This document shows positions 18,362 through 26,743 of a stretch of 64,000 nucleotides of DNA, piece after piece. A program made the position numbers and the translations under genes. Each line of letters begins with the position of its first letter. The stretch's first letter is position 1. Below the pieces are notes generated by a model. That model worked only from the letters and a program-made list of their open reading frames with translations. It ran no database searches and was not told the origin of the DNA. Source of the DNA: Devosia sp. FJ2-5-3 (GTDB taxonomy: Bacteria > Pseudomonadota > Alphaproteobacteria > Rhizobiales > Devosiaceae); the NCBI RefSeq assembly GCF_029201545.1, contig NZ_CP104007.1:592501-656500 (forward strand). Direction: 5' to 3'.

Positions 18362-19213
18362 TCAGGCGCTGTAGGCCTTGACGTTCTGGGTCTGCTCGCC
18401 GAGCCCCTCAATGCCCAGGCGCATGACATTGCCTGGCTTGAGCCAGATCGGATCGGGCTTGATGCCCATGCCGACGCCGGGAGGCGTGCCGGTGGAGATG
18501 ATGTCGCCGGGCTGCAGGCTCATGAACTGGCTGACATAGGAAACGAGATGGGCGACACCAAAGACCATGGTCTTGGTCGAGCCGTTCTGGAAGCGCTTGC
18601 CGTCGATTTCGAGCCACATATTGAGGTTCTGCGGGTCGGCGACTTCGTCCTTGGTGACCAGCCATGGGCCGATCGGACCGAAGGTGTCACTGCCCTTGCC
18701 CTTGTCCCAGGTGCCGCCCCGCTCAAGCTGGAATTCGCGCTCGGAAACGTCGTTGACAAGGCAATAGCCCGCCACATGCTCCATCGCGTTCGCTTCGTCG
18801 ACGTAACGGGCTTCCTTGCCGATAACGACGCCGAGTTCGACTTCCCAATCCGGCTTGGTGGAGTTTTTGGGAATGATGACGTCGTCATTGGGGCCGACGA
18901 TGGCGCTGGTGGCCTTCATGAAGATGATCGGTTCCTTGGGAATCGGCGATCCGGTTTCCGCAGCGTGGTCGGCATAGTTCAGGCCGATACAGATGAACTT
19001 GCCGACATTGCCCACACAGGGGCCGATGCGCTGTGCGGCGTCCAGTGCCGGCAATTGCTCGATGTCCGTTGCCGCGATCTTCGCAAGCCCCTCGGGGGTC
19101 AGCACATCGCCGGCAATGTCGGTGATCACGCCGGAAAGGTCGCGGACCGAGCCGTCCTTGGCAAGAATGGCGGGCTTTTCGGCGCCTTTGGCACCGACGC
19201 GAAGAAGTTTCAT
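18362..19213 (-). CDS. Fumarylacetoacetate hydrolase family protein, probable 2,4-diketo-3-deoxy-sugar-acid hydrolase
   Basis: This 283-residue protein has the FAH fold. IGLNYADHAAE near residue 75 and the metal-binding Glu pair in EVELGVVIG mark the catalytic site, followed by GYCLVNDVSERE and STGTPPGVGMG. Close relatives cleave 2,4-diketo-3-deoxy-L-fuconate or act as ureidoglycolate lyases. The fucose mutarotase relative just upstream and the UxaA-type dehydratase across the regulator favour a sugar-acid pathway. A GntR-type operator lies 34 bp before the start. Confidence 0.85.
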   Translation of the reverse strand: MKLLRVGAKGAEKPAILAKDGSVRDLSGVITDIAGDVLTPEGLAKIAATDIEQLPALDAAQRIGPCVGNVGKFICIGLNYADHAAETGSPIPKEPIIFMKATSAIVGPNDDVIIPKNSTKPDWEVELGVVIGKEARYVDEANAMEHVAGYCLVNDVSEREFQLERGGTWDKGKGSDTFGPIGPWLVTKDEVADPQNLNMWLEIDGKRFQNGSTKTMVFGVAHLVSYVSQFMSLQPGDIISTGTPPGVGMGIKPDPIWLKPGNVMRLGIEGLGEQTQNVKAYSA

Positions 19214-19246
19214 GGCGGGTCTCCCTTGTATTTTCCAAGCAGATAA

Positions 19247-19264
19247 AGGCTAACATGTTAGCCT
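19247..19264. promoter_or_regulatory. 18-bp perfect palindromic operator, probable GntR-family site
   Basis: AGGCTAACATGTTAGCCT is a perfect 18-bp palindrome between fucU and the FAH-family gene. Its 12-bp core CTAACATGTTAG recurs exactly at 20537-20548 in front of the gntR gene. Two identical palindromes in one locus with a single local regulator argue that this is the regulator's binding site. Confidence 0.75.
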
Positions 19265-19301
19265 GTCGAGGCCGACCTTGTGCCAATGCGTTCGGTTTGG
19301 C

Positions 19302-19736
19302 TCAGTCTGCGGGGCGGATTATGCCCTTCTTGAGAATGATATTTCCATAGAGCCTTGTTTCGCCTGTCTGAACAATTGCGACGCAGGAGCGGGCCCGCTC
19401 GTAAAAAGCAAAGCGTTCCAGCCGGGAAAACCCCTGGCCAGGCTCGTGGCGGGTGATGATCTCTTCGAACAGCCCATAAATGGGCTCGCGGCGCTCCGGG
19501 TCACCGACCACGGCCATGCCGAAAGCGGCTTCGTCGACGAATTCGTCCAGTGGCATCACGGTGAGAATTGCGTCGAGCGCATCGGTGGCGGGTATGCCGT
19601 AAAGCCGCATCACCTCCGGTCCAAGATATTCGGCGGGGAAATTTGCGTCGACGATGGCGATCTCGTCGCCATGGCCCATGGCACGCAGGGCATACAGCAG
19701 GTCAGGACCGAGCAGGGCCGGAATATTCTTGAGCAT
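19302..19736 (-). CDS. RbsD/FucU family sugar mutarotase (L-fucose mutarotase type)
   Basis: This 144-residue protein interconverts the alpha and beta anomers of a free sugar. It has the family N-terminus MLKNIPALLGPDLLYALRAMGHGDEI with the catalytic His in GHGDEI, and a C-terminal block SCVAIVQTGETRLYGNIILKKG with the Tyr-Gly-Asn of the FucU branch. It lies 49 bp downstream of gntR and is probably co-transcribed with it. Confidence 0.92.
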   Translation of the reverse strand: MLKNIPALLGPDLLYALRAMGHGDEIAIVDANFPAEYLGPEVMRLYGIPATDALDAILTVMPLDEFVDEAAFGMAVVGDPERREPIYGLFEEIITRHEPGQGFSRLERFAFYERARSCVAIVQTGETRLYGNIILKKGIIRPAD

Positions 19737-19785
19737 CTTGTCTCCTCATTGATGGACAGCTCCCGACTCGGGAGCACTGCCATGC

Positions 19786-20535
19786 TCAGCCGAAGGGGAA
19801 GTCGTCGCTATCGACGGCCAGTTCGGCTCCATCGGCGAACAAATGCGGGTGGCTGCGCGCGAAGGCAAACAGCTCGACCATGACGGCATCGATATGGGCC
19901 CGGATGGCGGCGATGGCCTGCGCCGCGTCGGCCGCCAGGATGCCGTCGAAGATCGCCTGGTGCTCGGCAATGGTTAGGGCGAGGCGCCGGGGCGTGATGA
20001 TGAGGCGGCGGGCGCGATCGAGATTGGCGCGCGCCTTGTCAATAATGGCTTTCACCCTGGTGAGGCGCATGCGGCGGAAGATGATGTCGTGGAAATCGAC
20101 GTCGATCTGGTGGAAGGTCTCGGCGTCATCAATGGATGCGGCCGCGCGCTGGGCCGCCATGTTGGCATGGAGAGCCGCGATCACTTCTTCGTCGTGCTTG
20201 CCGATGAGCACCCTGAGGGCTTCGCTCTCCAGCCCTTTGCGGATGAGCATGTATTCCCGCACGTCGGCGATCTTCACCAGCGATACGGTCGAGCCGCGCT
20301 GGGGTGCAATATCGACGAGCCCTTCTTCGGCAAGTCGTGCGAGTGCTTCGCTGACCGGAAAGCGGGAAACGCCCAATTGTTTGCAGATGGCCGATTTATC
20401 CAGCCCTGCGCCTGGGGGCAGAGTGAGAGAAACAATGGCCTGGCGAAGCGTATTGGTGACGTCGACAGTGACGCTGCCGCGGGCAAAGCTGCCCGCATCA
20501 GGCAGAAAATCATAGGGACCGGCTTCCGTTTTCAT
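19786..20535 (-). CDS. GntR-family transcriptional regulator (FadR/FCD subfamily)
   Basis: This 249-residue repressor has a winged helix in residues 20-85 (AICKQLGVSRFPVSEALARLAEEGLV) and an all-helical FCD ligand domain with HQIDVDFHDIIFRR near residue 145 and EHQAIFDGILAAD near 205, whose His residues normally hold a metal for organic-acid binding. It is divergent from uxaA. The palindromic operator begins 2 bp upstream of its own start codon, over the ribosome-site region, so autorepression is likely. A sugar-acid intermediate is the probable inducer. Confidence 0.92.
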   Translation of the reverse strand: MKTEAGPYDFLPDAGSFARGSVTVDVTNTLRQAIVSLTLPPGAGLDKSAICKQLGVSRFPVSEALARLAEEGLVDIAPQRGSTVSLVKIADVREYMLIRKGLESEALRVLIGKHDEEVIAALHANMAAQRAAASIDDAETFHQIDVDFHDIIFRRMRLTRVKAIIDKARANLDRARRLIITPRRLALTIAEHQAIFDGILAADAAQAIAAIRAHIDAVMVELFAFARSHPHLFADGAELAVDSDDFPFG

Positions 20536-20536
20536 G

Positions 20537-20548
20537 CTAACATGTTAG
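20537..20548. promoter_or_regulatory. Second copy of the GntR-type operator
   Basis: CTAACATGTTAG, a perfect 12-bp palindrome identical to the core at 19250-19261, sits 2 bp before the gntR start and about 108 bp before uxaA. It could control both divergent genes. Confidence 0.75.
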
Positions 20549-20655
20549 TTAGTGCCGTGTTGCTTGACAATGTCGGGCGCCCTCGATTGCTGAGTAATCT
20601 GGGGGCAAAAGCCGGCGAGGTAAAGCAGAGCCTCCAGCCCCGAGAGCCCGAACCG

Positions 20656-22206
20656 ATGACCGACACCATGATCCGCCCCCAGGGCAAGACGCTTTCCCTC
20701 AATGTCGCGGACAATATTGCGGTGGCCTTGGCCAATCTCGAGCCCGGTGTCGAGACTGCGCAGGGTGTGTCCGTGCTGCGCCGCGTGCCGCGTGGGCACA
20801 AATTTGCCACCCGCGCCATTCCGGCTGGCGAGGCTGTGTTGAAGTTCGGTCAGATCATCGGCTTTGCCAAGGAAGCCATTGCGCCCGGCGATTGGGTGCA
20901 TGAGCATAACTGCGGCATGGGCGGCGCAGACGGGACGCTGGTGCACGATTATGCGTTTTCCGAGGGCGCTATTCCTGTCGACTATGTCCCCGTCGCGCAG
21001 CGCGCCACCTTCGAGGGGTTTCGGCGCGCCAATGGCTCGGTCGGCACGCGCAATTATATCGGCATCCTCACCTCGGTGAATTGCTCGGCGACCGTCGCAA
21101 AATTTGTCGCCGAGGCCATCAACCGTTCGGGCATTCTGGACGATTATCCGGAAATCGACGGCGTGGTGCCCTTCGTTCATGGCACTGGATGCGGCATGGA
21201 AAGTCGCGGCGAAGGCTTTGACATCCTCAAGCGCACGCAGTGGGGATACACCTCCAACCCCAATCTGGGTGCAGCGCTGCTCGTCGGGCTCGGGTGCGAA
21301 GTGTTCCAGATCGGCCGGATGAAGGAGCTCTATGGCATCGAGGAGGGCGAGACCTTCCAGACCATGACCATCCAGGAGCGCGGTGGCACGAAGAAAATGA
21401 TCGAATGGGGCGTCGAAAAGGTCAGGGAGATGCTGCCCATCGCCGCCGCGGCCCGCCGTGAAACGGTCGATGCCAGCCATCTGACATTGGCGCTGCAATG
21501 CGGTGGTTCGGATGGCTATTCGGGCATCACCGCCAATCCGGCTCTGGGTTACGCAGCCGATATCCTTGTGCGCAATGGTGGCACGGCAATCCTGTCCGAA
21601 ACACCTGAGATCTATGGTGCAGAGCATCTCCTCACGCGCCGCGCCGCGAGCCGTGAAGTGGGTGAAAAGCTCATCGAGCGCATCCATTGGTGGGAAGATT
21701 ACACGCGCCGCAATCACGGCGAGATGAACAACAATCCCTCGCCGGGCAACAAGCTCGGTGGCCTGACTACAATTCTCGAAAAATCTCTCGGCGCTGCGGC
21801 CAAGGGCGGCACCACGCCGCTGACGGCCGTCTATGAATATGCCGAAAAGGTCACCGAAAAAGGCTTTGTGTTCATGGACACGCCCGGCTTCGATCCCGTG
21901 TCGGCCACAGGGCAGGTCGCGGGCGGCGCCAATATACTGGCGTTCACCACCGGGCGCGGTTCGGCATATGGCTGCAAGCCTGTGCCCTCGATGAAGCTGG
22001 CGACCAATTCCGAGCTCTACGCCCGCATGACCGACGACATGGACATCGATTGTGGAGATATCGTCGAGGGCGTGTCCATCAAGGACAAGGGCCGGCAGAT
22101 TTTCGACATGCTGCTCGATATCGCTTCAGGCAAGCCCACCAAATCCGAAGAACTCGGCTATGGCGACAATGAATTCGTGCCCTGGCAGGTCGGCGCGGTG
22201 ATGTAG
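20656..22206 (+). CDS. UxaA family sugar-acid dehydratase (altronate dehydratase type)
   Basis: This full-length 516-residue protein has an N-terminal SAF-type domain (about residues 10-105; GHKFATRAIPAGEAVLKFGQ) and a large catalytic domain with GSVGTRNYIGI, then SVNCSATV and CGGSDGYSGITANPALG. UxaA-family enzymes dehydrate hexonates such as D-altronate, D-galactarate or L-fuconate-like acids to 2-keto-3-deoxy products. The start at 20656 follows GAGAG. It ends 4 bp from the convergent SGNH gene. The exact acid is not resolved; the FAH-family and FucU neighbours make a deoxy-sugar acid possible. Confidence 0.88.
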   Translation: MTDTMIRPQGKTLSLNVADNIAVALANLEPGVETAQGVSVLRRVPRGHKFATRAIPAGEAVLKFGQIIGFAKEAIAPGDWVHEHNCGMGGADGTLVHDYAFSEGAIPVDYVPVAQRATFEGFRRANGSVGTRNYIGILTSVNCSATVAKFVAEAINRSGILDDYPEIDGVVPFVHGTGCGMESRGEGFDILKRTQWGYTSNPNLGAALLVGLGCEVFQIGRMKELYGIEEGETFQTMTIQERGGTKKMIEWGVEKVREMLPIAAAARRETVDASHLTLALQCGGSDGYSGITANPALGYAADILVRNGGTAILSETPEIYGAEHLLTRRAASREVGEKLIERIHWWEDYTRRNHGEMNNNPSPGNKLGGLTTILEKSLGAAAKGGTTPLTAVYEYAEKVTEKGFVFMDTPGFDPVSATGQVAGGANILAFTTGRGSAYGCKPVPSMKLATNSELYARMTDDMDIDCGDIVEGVSIKDKGRQIFDMLLDIASGKPTKSEELGYGDNEFVPWQVGAVM

Positions 22207-22210
22207 TCGC

Positions 22211-23383
22211 CTATCGGCCCATATTGCTGGCAGTGGGGGCGGCATTGGGCGAAACTCCCACGCCAAAGGCGTCGACCCTGCCGACCGGCGCCTGCATGAG
22301 TTGCTCGATCGAGAAGGGGGCGCTGGCCTCGGCGCGGGGTAGGGGCGGAGTGGCCACGACAAGGTCGGCCGCCCGCTGCGGGGCCCGGCTCAATGGCACA
22401 ACCGCCCCCGCAACCTCCAGAAGCCGGATTTGTCCGAGGCCCTGATAGGGTGGGCGCAGCATCGAGGCGGCGTCCGTACCGGCCAGCGGGTCCACCACCG
22501 CCAGCGTCACCGCGCCACCGCGGTAGAAAGTGCGCAGCGACTGACTGACATAGAAGGCGAGCTTATCGGCTCCCGCCGCCGAGAAATGGATGCCATCGTC
22601 CTTGCGCATGCGCGCGTTCTGCCCGTTTACGTCCGGCCCGTAGGACGAATATTTGCCGTCCTCGCCGAGGAAGCGGTCATAGATATCGAGGAATTCCGCC
22701 CCGCTCGAGAAAGCCGCCATCTTCTGGAGCGCGCTGATCTGGCTCATGGCGGTGGAGTATTCGCCCCGCGACATGGGCGGCAGTCCAATCCAGATCACCG
22801 GTTTTCGCGCCGCCCGCAACTGGCCGAGAAAATCATTGAGGCGGGATTGATAGATTTCCGTCCAGGGCTCGGTGAGCGAGTTGAGGCTCTCACCATTGGC
22901 CTTGAGCTCTTGCCGGTCATTGACGCCGATAATGACGACGGCAACATCAAAGCTGTCACCGGCGATCTGCTCCCGGATCGTCGCATTCCAATCGAAATAG
23001 TCGTCGCGCACGAAGCCGGATGAGCCCACCCCCTGGCTGATCACCACCAGGTTCGGATCTTCTGCGTAAAAGCGTTCAAGCGCCTTGGCGAGGTCGACCG
23101 CCATAGAGTCGCCAAAGACGGCGAGCCGGGTTGCATTCTGCGCCTTTTCGATCTGTGGCTTGGGCGGGGGCAGGGCGGCGGGCGTTGCCTGACGCGGCTG
23201 CGTTTGCTGCACCGGCGGGGGCTGTGGCGTGGCCTGCTTTTCCTCGCCGAAGAGAAGGTCAAACAGCGTGCGGCGGCGCTCCTGCTGCGCCACCAGGATG
23301 CGGTCTCCCTCTTGCGCGAAGGCCGGCATGACCTCGAGGGAGCAGAACACGACCAGCAATATCAGCAGAACAACGCGCTTCAT
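22211..23383 (-). CDS. Periplasmic SGNH hydrolase (DUF459 type)
   Basis: This 390-residue protein has a signal peptide (LEVMPAFAQ), a Pro/Gln-rich linker at about 50-80, then an SGNH domain. Block I is FGDSM with Ser near 93, block III is GVNDRQ, and the Asp/His dyad is in DDGIHFSAAG. Such DUF459 proteins are thought to act as esterases or acyl-transfer enzymes on cell-envelope glycans. The neighbouring lytic transglycosylase gene, 69 bp upstream on the same strand, supports an envelope role. The substrate is unknown. Confidence 0.85.
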   Translation of the reverse strand: MKRVVLLILLVVFCSLEVMPAFAQEGDRILVAQQERRRTLFDLLFGEEKQATPQPPPVQQTQPRQATPAALPPPKPQIEKAQNATRLAVFGDSMAVDLAKALERFYAEDPNLVVISQGVGSSGFVRDDYFDWNATIREQIAGDSFDVAVVIIGVNDRQELKANGESLNSLTEPWTEIYQSRLNDFLGQLRAARKPVIWIGLPPMSRGEYSTAMSQISALQKMAAFSSGAEFLDIYDRFLGEDGKYSSYGPDVNGQNARMRKDDGIHFSAAGADKLAFYVSQSLRTFYRGGAVTLAVVDPLAGTDAASMLRPPYQGLGQIRLLEVAGAVVPLSRAPQRAADLVVATPPLPRAEASAPFSIEQLMQAPVGRVDAFGVGVSPNAAPTASNMGR

Positions 23384-23452
23384 GTCTCGATCCGGCCTAT
23401 GCCTGGGATGTAGCAGATTGAGCGTCCCAAGGCCACGCCGCTCCCCTGGAGG

Positions 23453-24652
23453 TTACCGAACCGCAGCCACCAGCGCGTCATGGGCAGCCTTGGTGATGAA
23501 GCCGTCGGCGATTTGGCCCTGTGACGCCTGGAACCGCGCATAAGCGGCCTGGGTGATCGGGCCGAGCCTCCCGTCGACGGCGCCCTGATAGAGCCCCAGT
23601 GCCTTGAGCGCCTGCTGGATTGTCTGTCGCTGCGCCAGATTGGGGAAAACGGTGTTGCGCGGCCAAGGAGCGACATAGGCTCCGCCGCCCTTCAGCCGAT
23701 CGGTCAGATGGGCCACGGCCATGGCGTAGCTGTCCGAAAAATTATAGCCCTTGAGCACGAGGTAATTGCCCGTCATCAGGAATTTCGGGCCGTCCTTGCC
23801 AGCGGGAACATAGAGAAAAACCGGCGTTCGGAGATCGGAAAATGCTCGTCCCGAAACCCGCATGACGCCCCGGTCGGCAAAAAAACCAATCGGCCGCATC
23901 TGGTCGCGGTCGGCGAGGAGATAGTCAAATCCCTCGGGGAGCGCGACCTCAAATCCCCAGTCCACGCCCGGCTGATAGCCGAGATGGATGAGGAAGCGGG
24001 CGCTGGTGGCCAGCGCATCGGCGAGGGAATTGTGAAGGTCTATCCGTCCATCGCCGTCTCCGTCGGACCCATGGGCGAGGACATTGGTGGGATTGACCTG
24101 CAAATGGCCGATTGCCCCTGCCCATGACCCCACAGGCGAGACGCCGCCATTGACCTGGGCGAGGCGCAGGGCCGCGATTAGGTCGGCCTTGTCCTCGGCA
24201 TAGCGGCTGCGGTGTTGATAGGTCACTGTCGCCAGGGACCGGACGATGGGACGGATGAGGCTGTCATTGCCCAGCACAGCGCCATAATCGGTCTCGATCC
24301 CCCAGATGGCTCCGAGCAGATAGGGGTCGACACCATATCGGGCGCCAATCGCCGAAAAGAGTTGGGCCTGGCGCGAGAGGGCGGCTTTGCCGCGCTCGAC
24401 GCGGGCAGGATTGACCCGCGTCTCGATATAGTCCCAGACCGGGGTGGTGAATTCGGGCTGCGTTTCGACCAGCTTTGGAACGCGGGGATCGGGCGTCATC
24501 CCACCCATTATGGCATCATAGCTTGTCGCGCTGACGCCGCTGGACAGCGCCTCGGGACGCAGGGCGGCCAGAAAATCGGCAAAGCTGCCCACGGGCTGCG
24601 CCATGGTGGGGGCCGTCATCAAGAGCACGAAAAAGGCCGCCAGCCGCCGCAT
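23453..24652 (-). CDS. Lytic murein transglycosylase (MltB-like), second paralogue
   Basis: This 399-residue protein has a signal peptide (APTMAQP near residue 20). The SLT_2 domain has catalytic Glu120 in IWGIETDYGAV and GAIGHLQVNP; most relatives have MGxxQFMPS at that point, so the substrate-groove motif is atypical here. A PG_binding_1 domain ends the protein (AVDGRLGPITQAAY). It probably acts together with the SGNH gene downstream in wall remodelling. Confidence 0.9.
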   Translation of the reverse strand: MRRLAAFFVLLMTAPTMAQPVGSFADFLAALRPEALSSGVSATSYDAIMGGMTPDPRVPKLVETQPEFTTPVWDYIETRVNPARVERGKAALSRQAQLFSAIGARYGVDPYLLGAIWGIETDYGAVLGNDSLIRPIVRSLATVTYQHRSRYAEDKADLIAALRLAQVNGGVSPVGSWAGAIGHLQVNPTNVLAHGSDGDGDGRIDLHNSLADALATSARFLIHLGYQPGVDWGFEVALPEGFDYLLADRDQMRPIGFFADRGVMRVSGRAFSDLRTPVFLYVPAGKDGPKFLMTGNYLVLKGYNFSDSYAMAVAHLTDRLKGGGAYVAPWPRNTVFPNLAQRQTIQQALKALGLYQGAVDGRLGPITQAAYARFQASQGQIADGFITKAAHDALVAAVR

Positions 24653-24664
24653 GATTGCATCTCC

Positions 24665-25651
24665 TCAGCGATTGCGCATCATCAAATGGCGTTCCCAGGC
24701 ATAGGCCGTTTCGACAATCTCTCTGAGATCGTCATGCTTGGGGGTCCATCCCAGGAGTTTACGCACTTTTTCGCCTGTCGCGGTGATCGATGCGGGGTCA
24801 CCGGCCCGGCGCGGCCCTTCATCGGCCCGGAATTTAACGCCGGACACGTCGCGCACCATGTCCACGACTTCCCGCACCGAATAGCCTCGGCCGTAGGCGC
24901 AATTCAGCGTCGTGCTGTCGCCACCCCTGCGCAGATGGGTCAACAACAGGGCATGGGCTTCGATCAGGTCGGTCACGTGGATATAGTCGCGCACACAGGT
25001 GCCGTCGGGCGTTTCATAGTCGGTGCCGAAAATGTTCATCTTGTCGCGCTGGCCCAGCGCCGTCTGGCAGGCAACCTTGATGAGGTGGGTGGCAAGCGGC
25101 GTCGATTGCCCGGACCGCTTCTGCGGATCGGCACCGGCGACGTTGAAATAGCGCAGGACGCCGAAGGTGAGGGGATGGGCTGCCGCGACATCCGCCAGCA
25201 TCCATTCGGTCATCAGCTTGGAGCGCCCATAGGGCGACATGGGGTGGAGCGGCGTATCTTCCACCACCGGCGCCAGCCCGGTCATGCCGTAGACTGCGGC
25301 GGTGGACGAGAAGATGAAGTGTTTTACCCCGCCCCGCACCGCGGCCTCGATCAGGTTTCGCGAGGTGGAGGTGTTATTGGCGTAGTATTTCAGTGGGTTG
25401 GTCACCGATTCCGGCACGACGATGGAGCCGGCGAAATGCACGATTTCCGTGATGGCGTGCTTCGCGATGAGGCTGGTGACGAAGTCGATATCGCCGGCAT
25501 TGCCCGGCTCGAATATTGCGCGGCCGTCGATGGCCCAGTCAAAGCCGGTGATCAGATTGTCCAGTACCACGACCTGCTCGCCGCGGTCGGCCAGCTCCAG
25601 CACCATGTGACTGCCGATATAGCCCGCGCCACCGGTGACCAAGACTGTCAT
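24665..25651 (-). CDS. galE: UDP-glucose 4-epimerase
   Basis: This 328-residue NAD-dependent short-chain dehydrogenase-type epimerase converts UDP-glucose to UDP-galactose. The Rossmann motif GGAGYIGSHMVLEL starts at residue 6, the catalytic Ser lies in FSSTAAVYG and the Tyr-Lys pair in YGRSK. GTCVRDYIHVTDL is a GalE signature. The ATG at 25651 is the normal family start; the frame continues upstream only through intergenic DNA. It is divergent from galU, which supplies its substrate. Confidence 0.94.
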   Translation of the reverse strand: MTVLVTGGAGYIGSHMVLELADRGEQVVVLDNLITGFDWAIDGRAIFEPGNAGDIDFVTSLIAKHAITEIVHFAGSIVVPESVTNPLKYYANNTSTSRNLIEAAVRGGVKHFIFSSTAAVYGMTGLAPVVEDTPLHPMSPYGRSKLMTEWMLADVAAAHPLTFGVLRYFNVAGADPQKRSGQSTPLATHLIKVACQTALGQRDKMNIFGTDYETPDGTCVRDYIHVTDLIEAHALLLTHLRRGGDSTTLNCAYGRGYSVREVVDMVRDVSGVKFRADEGPRRAGDPASITATGEKVRKLLGWTPKHDDLREIVETAYAWERHLMMRNR

Positions 25652-25755
25652 GGGAGAACTCCTAAGCTTAAAAGCTATTATGCCGCAACGATATGTGGCA
25701 GATGTTGATTTAGCTTTACGCCGACCATCCGCCAATTCCAATGAAGGGAAGTCTA

Positions 25756-26640
25756 GTGTCCAAGCGCGTCCGTACAGCCGTATTTCCTGTTGCAGGCCTG
25801 GGAACCCGGTTCCTCCCGGCAACGAAAGCCATGCCCAAGGAAATGTTGACGGTCGTGGACAGACCGCTCATTCAATATGCGGTCGATGAAGCCCGCGAAG
25901 CGGGCATCGAGCATTTCGTCTTTGTCACCGGCCGCAACAAGGGCGTCATCGAAGACCATTTCGACCGCCAGTTCGAGCTGGAAACAACGCTCGAAACGCG
26001 CGGCAAGGAAGCCGCCCTGCAGGAATTGCGCCGTGACCTGCCCTCGGCCGGACGCACCAGCTTCACCCGCCAGCAGGAGCCGCTGGGATTGGGCCACGCC
26101 GTCTGGTGCGCCCGCGACATCGTGGGGGACAATCCCTTTGCACTGCTCCTGCCGGATATGCTGTTCAAAGGCGAACCCGGCGTGCTCAAGCAGATGATGG
26201 ACGCCTATGAGGAAAGCGCCGGCAATGTCATTGCCGTCGAGGAAGTGCCGCATGCGGAAGTGGCGTCCTATGGCGTGATCGGCCGTGGCGACGGTCCGGA
26301 TACCGGGTTCCGCGTCACCCAGATGGTGGAAAAGCCCAAGGTCGAGGACGCACCGTCCAATCTGATCATTTCGGGTCGTTATATCCTGCAGCCCGAAATC
26401 TTCTCGCTTCTGGCCGAACAGACCAAGGGCGCCGGAGGGGAAATCCAGCTCACCGATGCCATGCAGAATTTGATGCACACCCAGCATTTCACGGGCGTCA
26501 AATATCAGGGCCAGAGCTTTGACTGCGGCTCCAAGATCGGCTTCCTGACGGCCAATGTCGTCTACGCCCTCGAGCGCGACGACATTCGCCCCGGCTTCCT
26601 GCGCGAATTGCGCAAATTGGATCTCGAGGAAAAACTCTAG
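25756..26640 (+). CDS. galU: UTP-glucose-1-phosphate uridylyltransferase
   Basis: This 294-residue enzyme makes UDP-glucose for exopolysaccharide, galactose and glycolipid synthesis. It has the nucleotidyltransferase motif [19 protein letters not shown] near residue 15, and [17 protein letters not shown] and FDCGSKIGF follow in the GalU order. GTG at 25756 with AAGGGA 7 bp upstream is preferred over ATG at 25741, which would place the ribosome site inside the gene. Its TAG stop is the first part of a dispersed repeat. Confidence 0.95.
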   Translation: MSKRVRTAVFPVAGLGTRFLPATKAMPKEMLTVVDRPLIQYAVDEAREAGIEHFVFVTGRNKGVIEDHFDRQFELETTLETRGKEAALQELRRDLPSAGRTSFTRQQEPLGLGHAVWCARDIVGDNPFALLLPDMLFKGEPGVLKQMMDAYEESAGNVIAVEEVPHAEVASYGVIGRGDGPDTGFRVTQMVEKPKVEDAPSNLIISGRYILQPEIFSLLAEQTKGAGGEIQLTDAMQNLMHTQHFTGVKYQGQSFDCGSKIGFLTANVVYALERDDIRPGFLRELRKLDLEEKL

Positions 26641-26743
26641 AGCATTTCACCCCGTCGCTTAGGCGGCGAAATCACTCTGAGTCCTTATTTGTCGCGCTTC
26701 CGAGCCGGAAAAGTGGTGTCCATTTTTCCTGGTATCGCTTCAG
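26637..26743. repeat. Dispersed ~107-bp palindromic repeat, copy A
   Basis: This element fills the gap between convergent galU and the outer-membrane-barrel gene. It aligns along its whole length with 42678-42783: both start CTAGAGCAT, share GTCGCGCTTCCG and CCGGAAAAGTGG, and end near CCTGG and CGCT. An internal stem pairs GGAAAAgTGG with CCAtTTTTCC. The TAG stop of galU and the TGA stop of the barrel gene both lie inside it. Confidence 0.85.
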
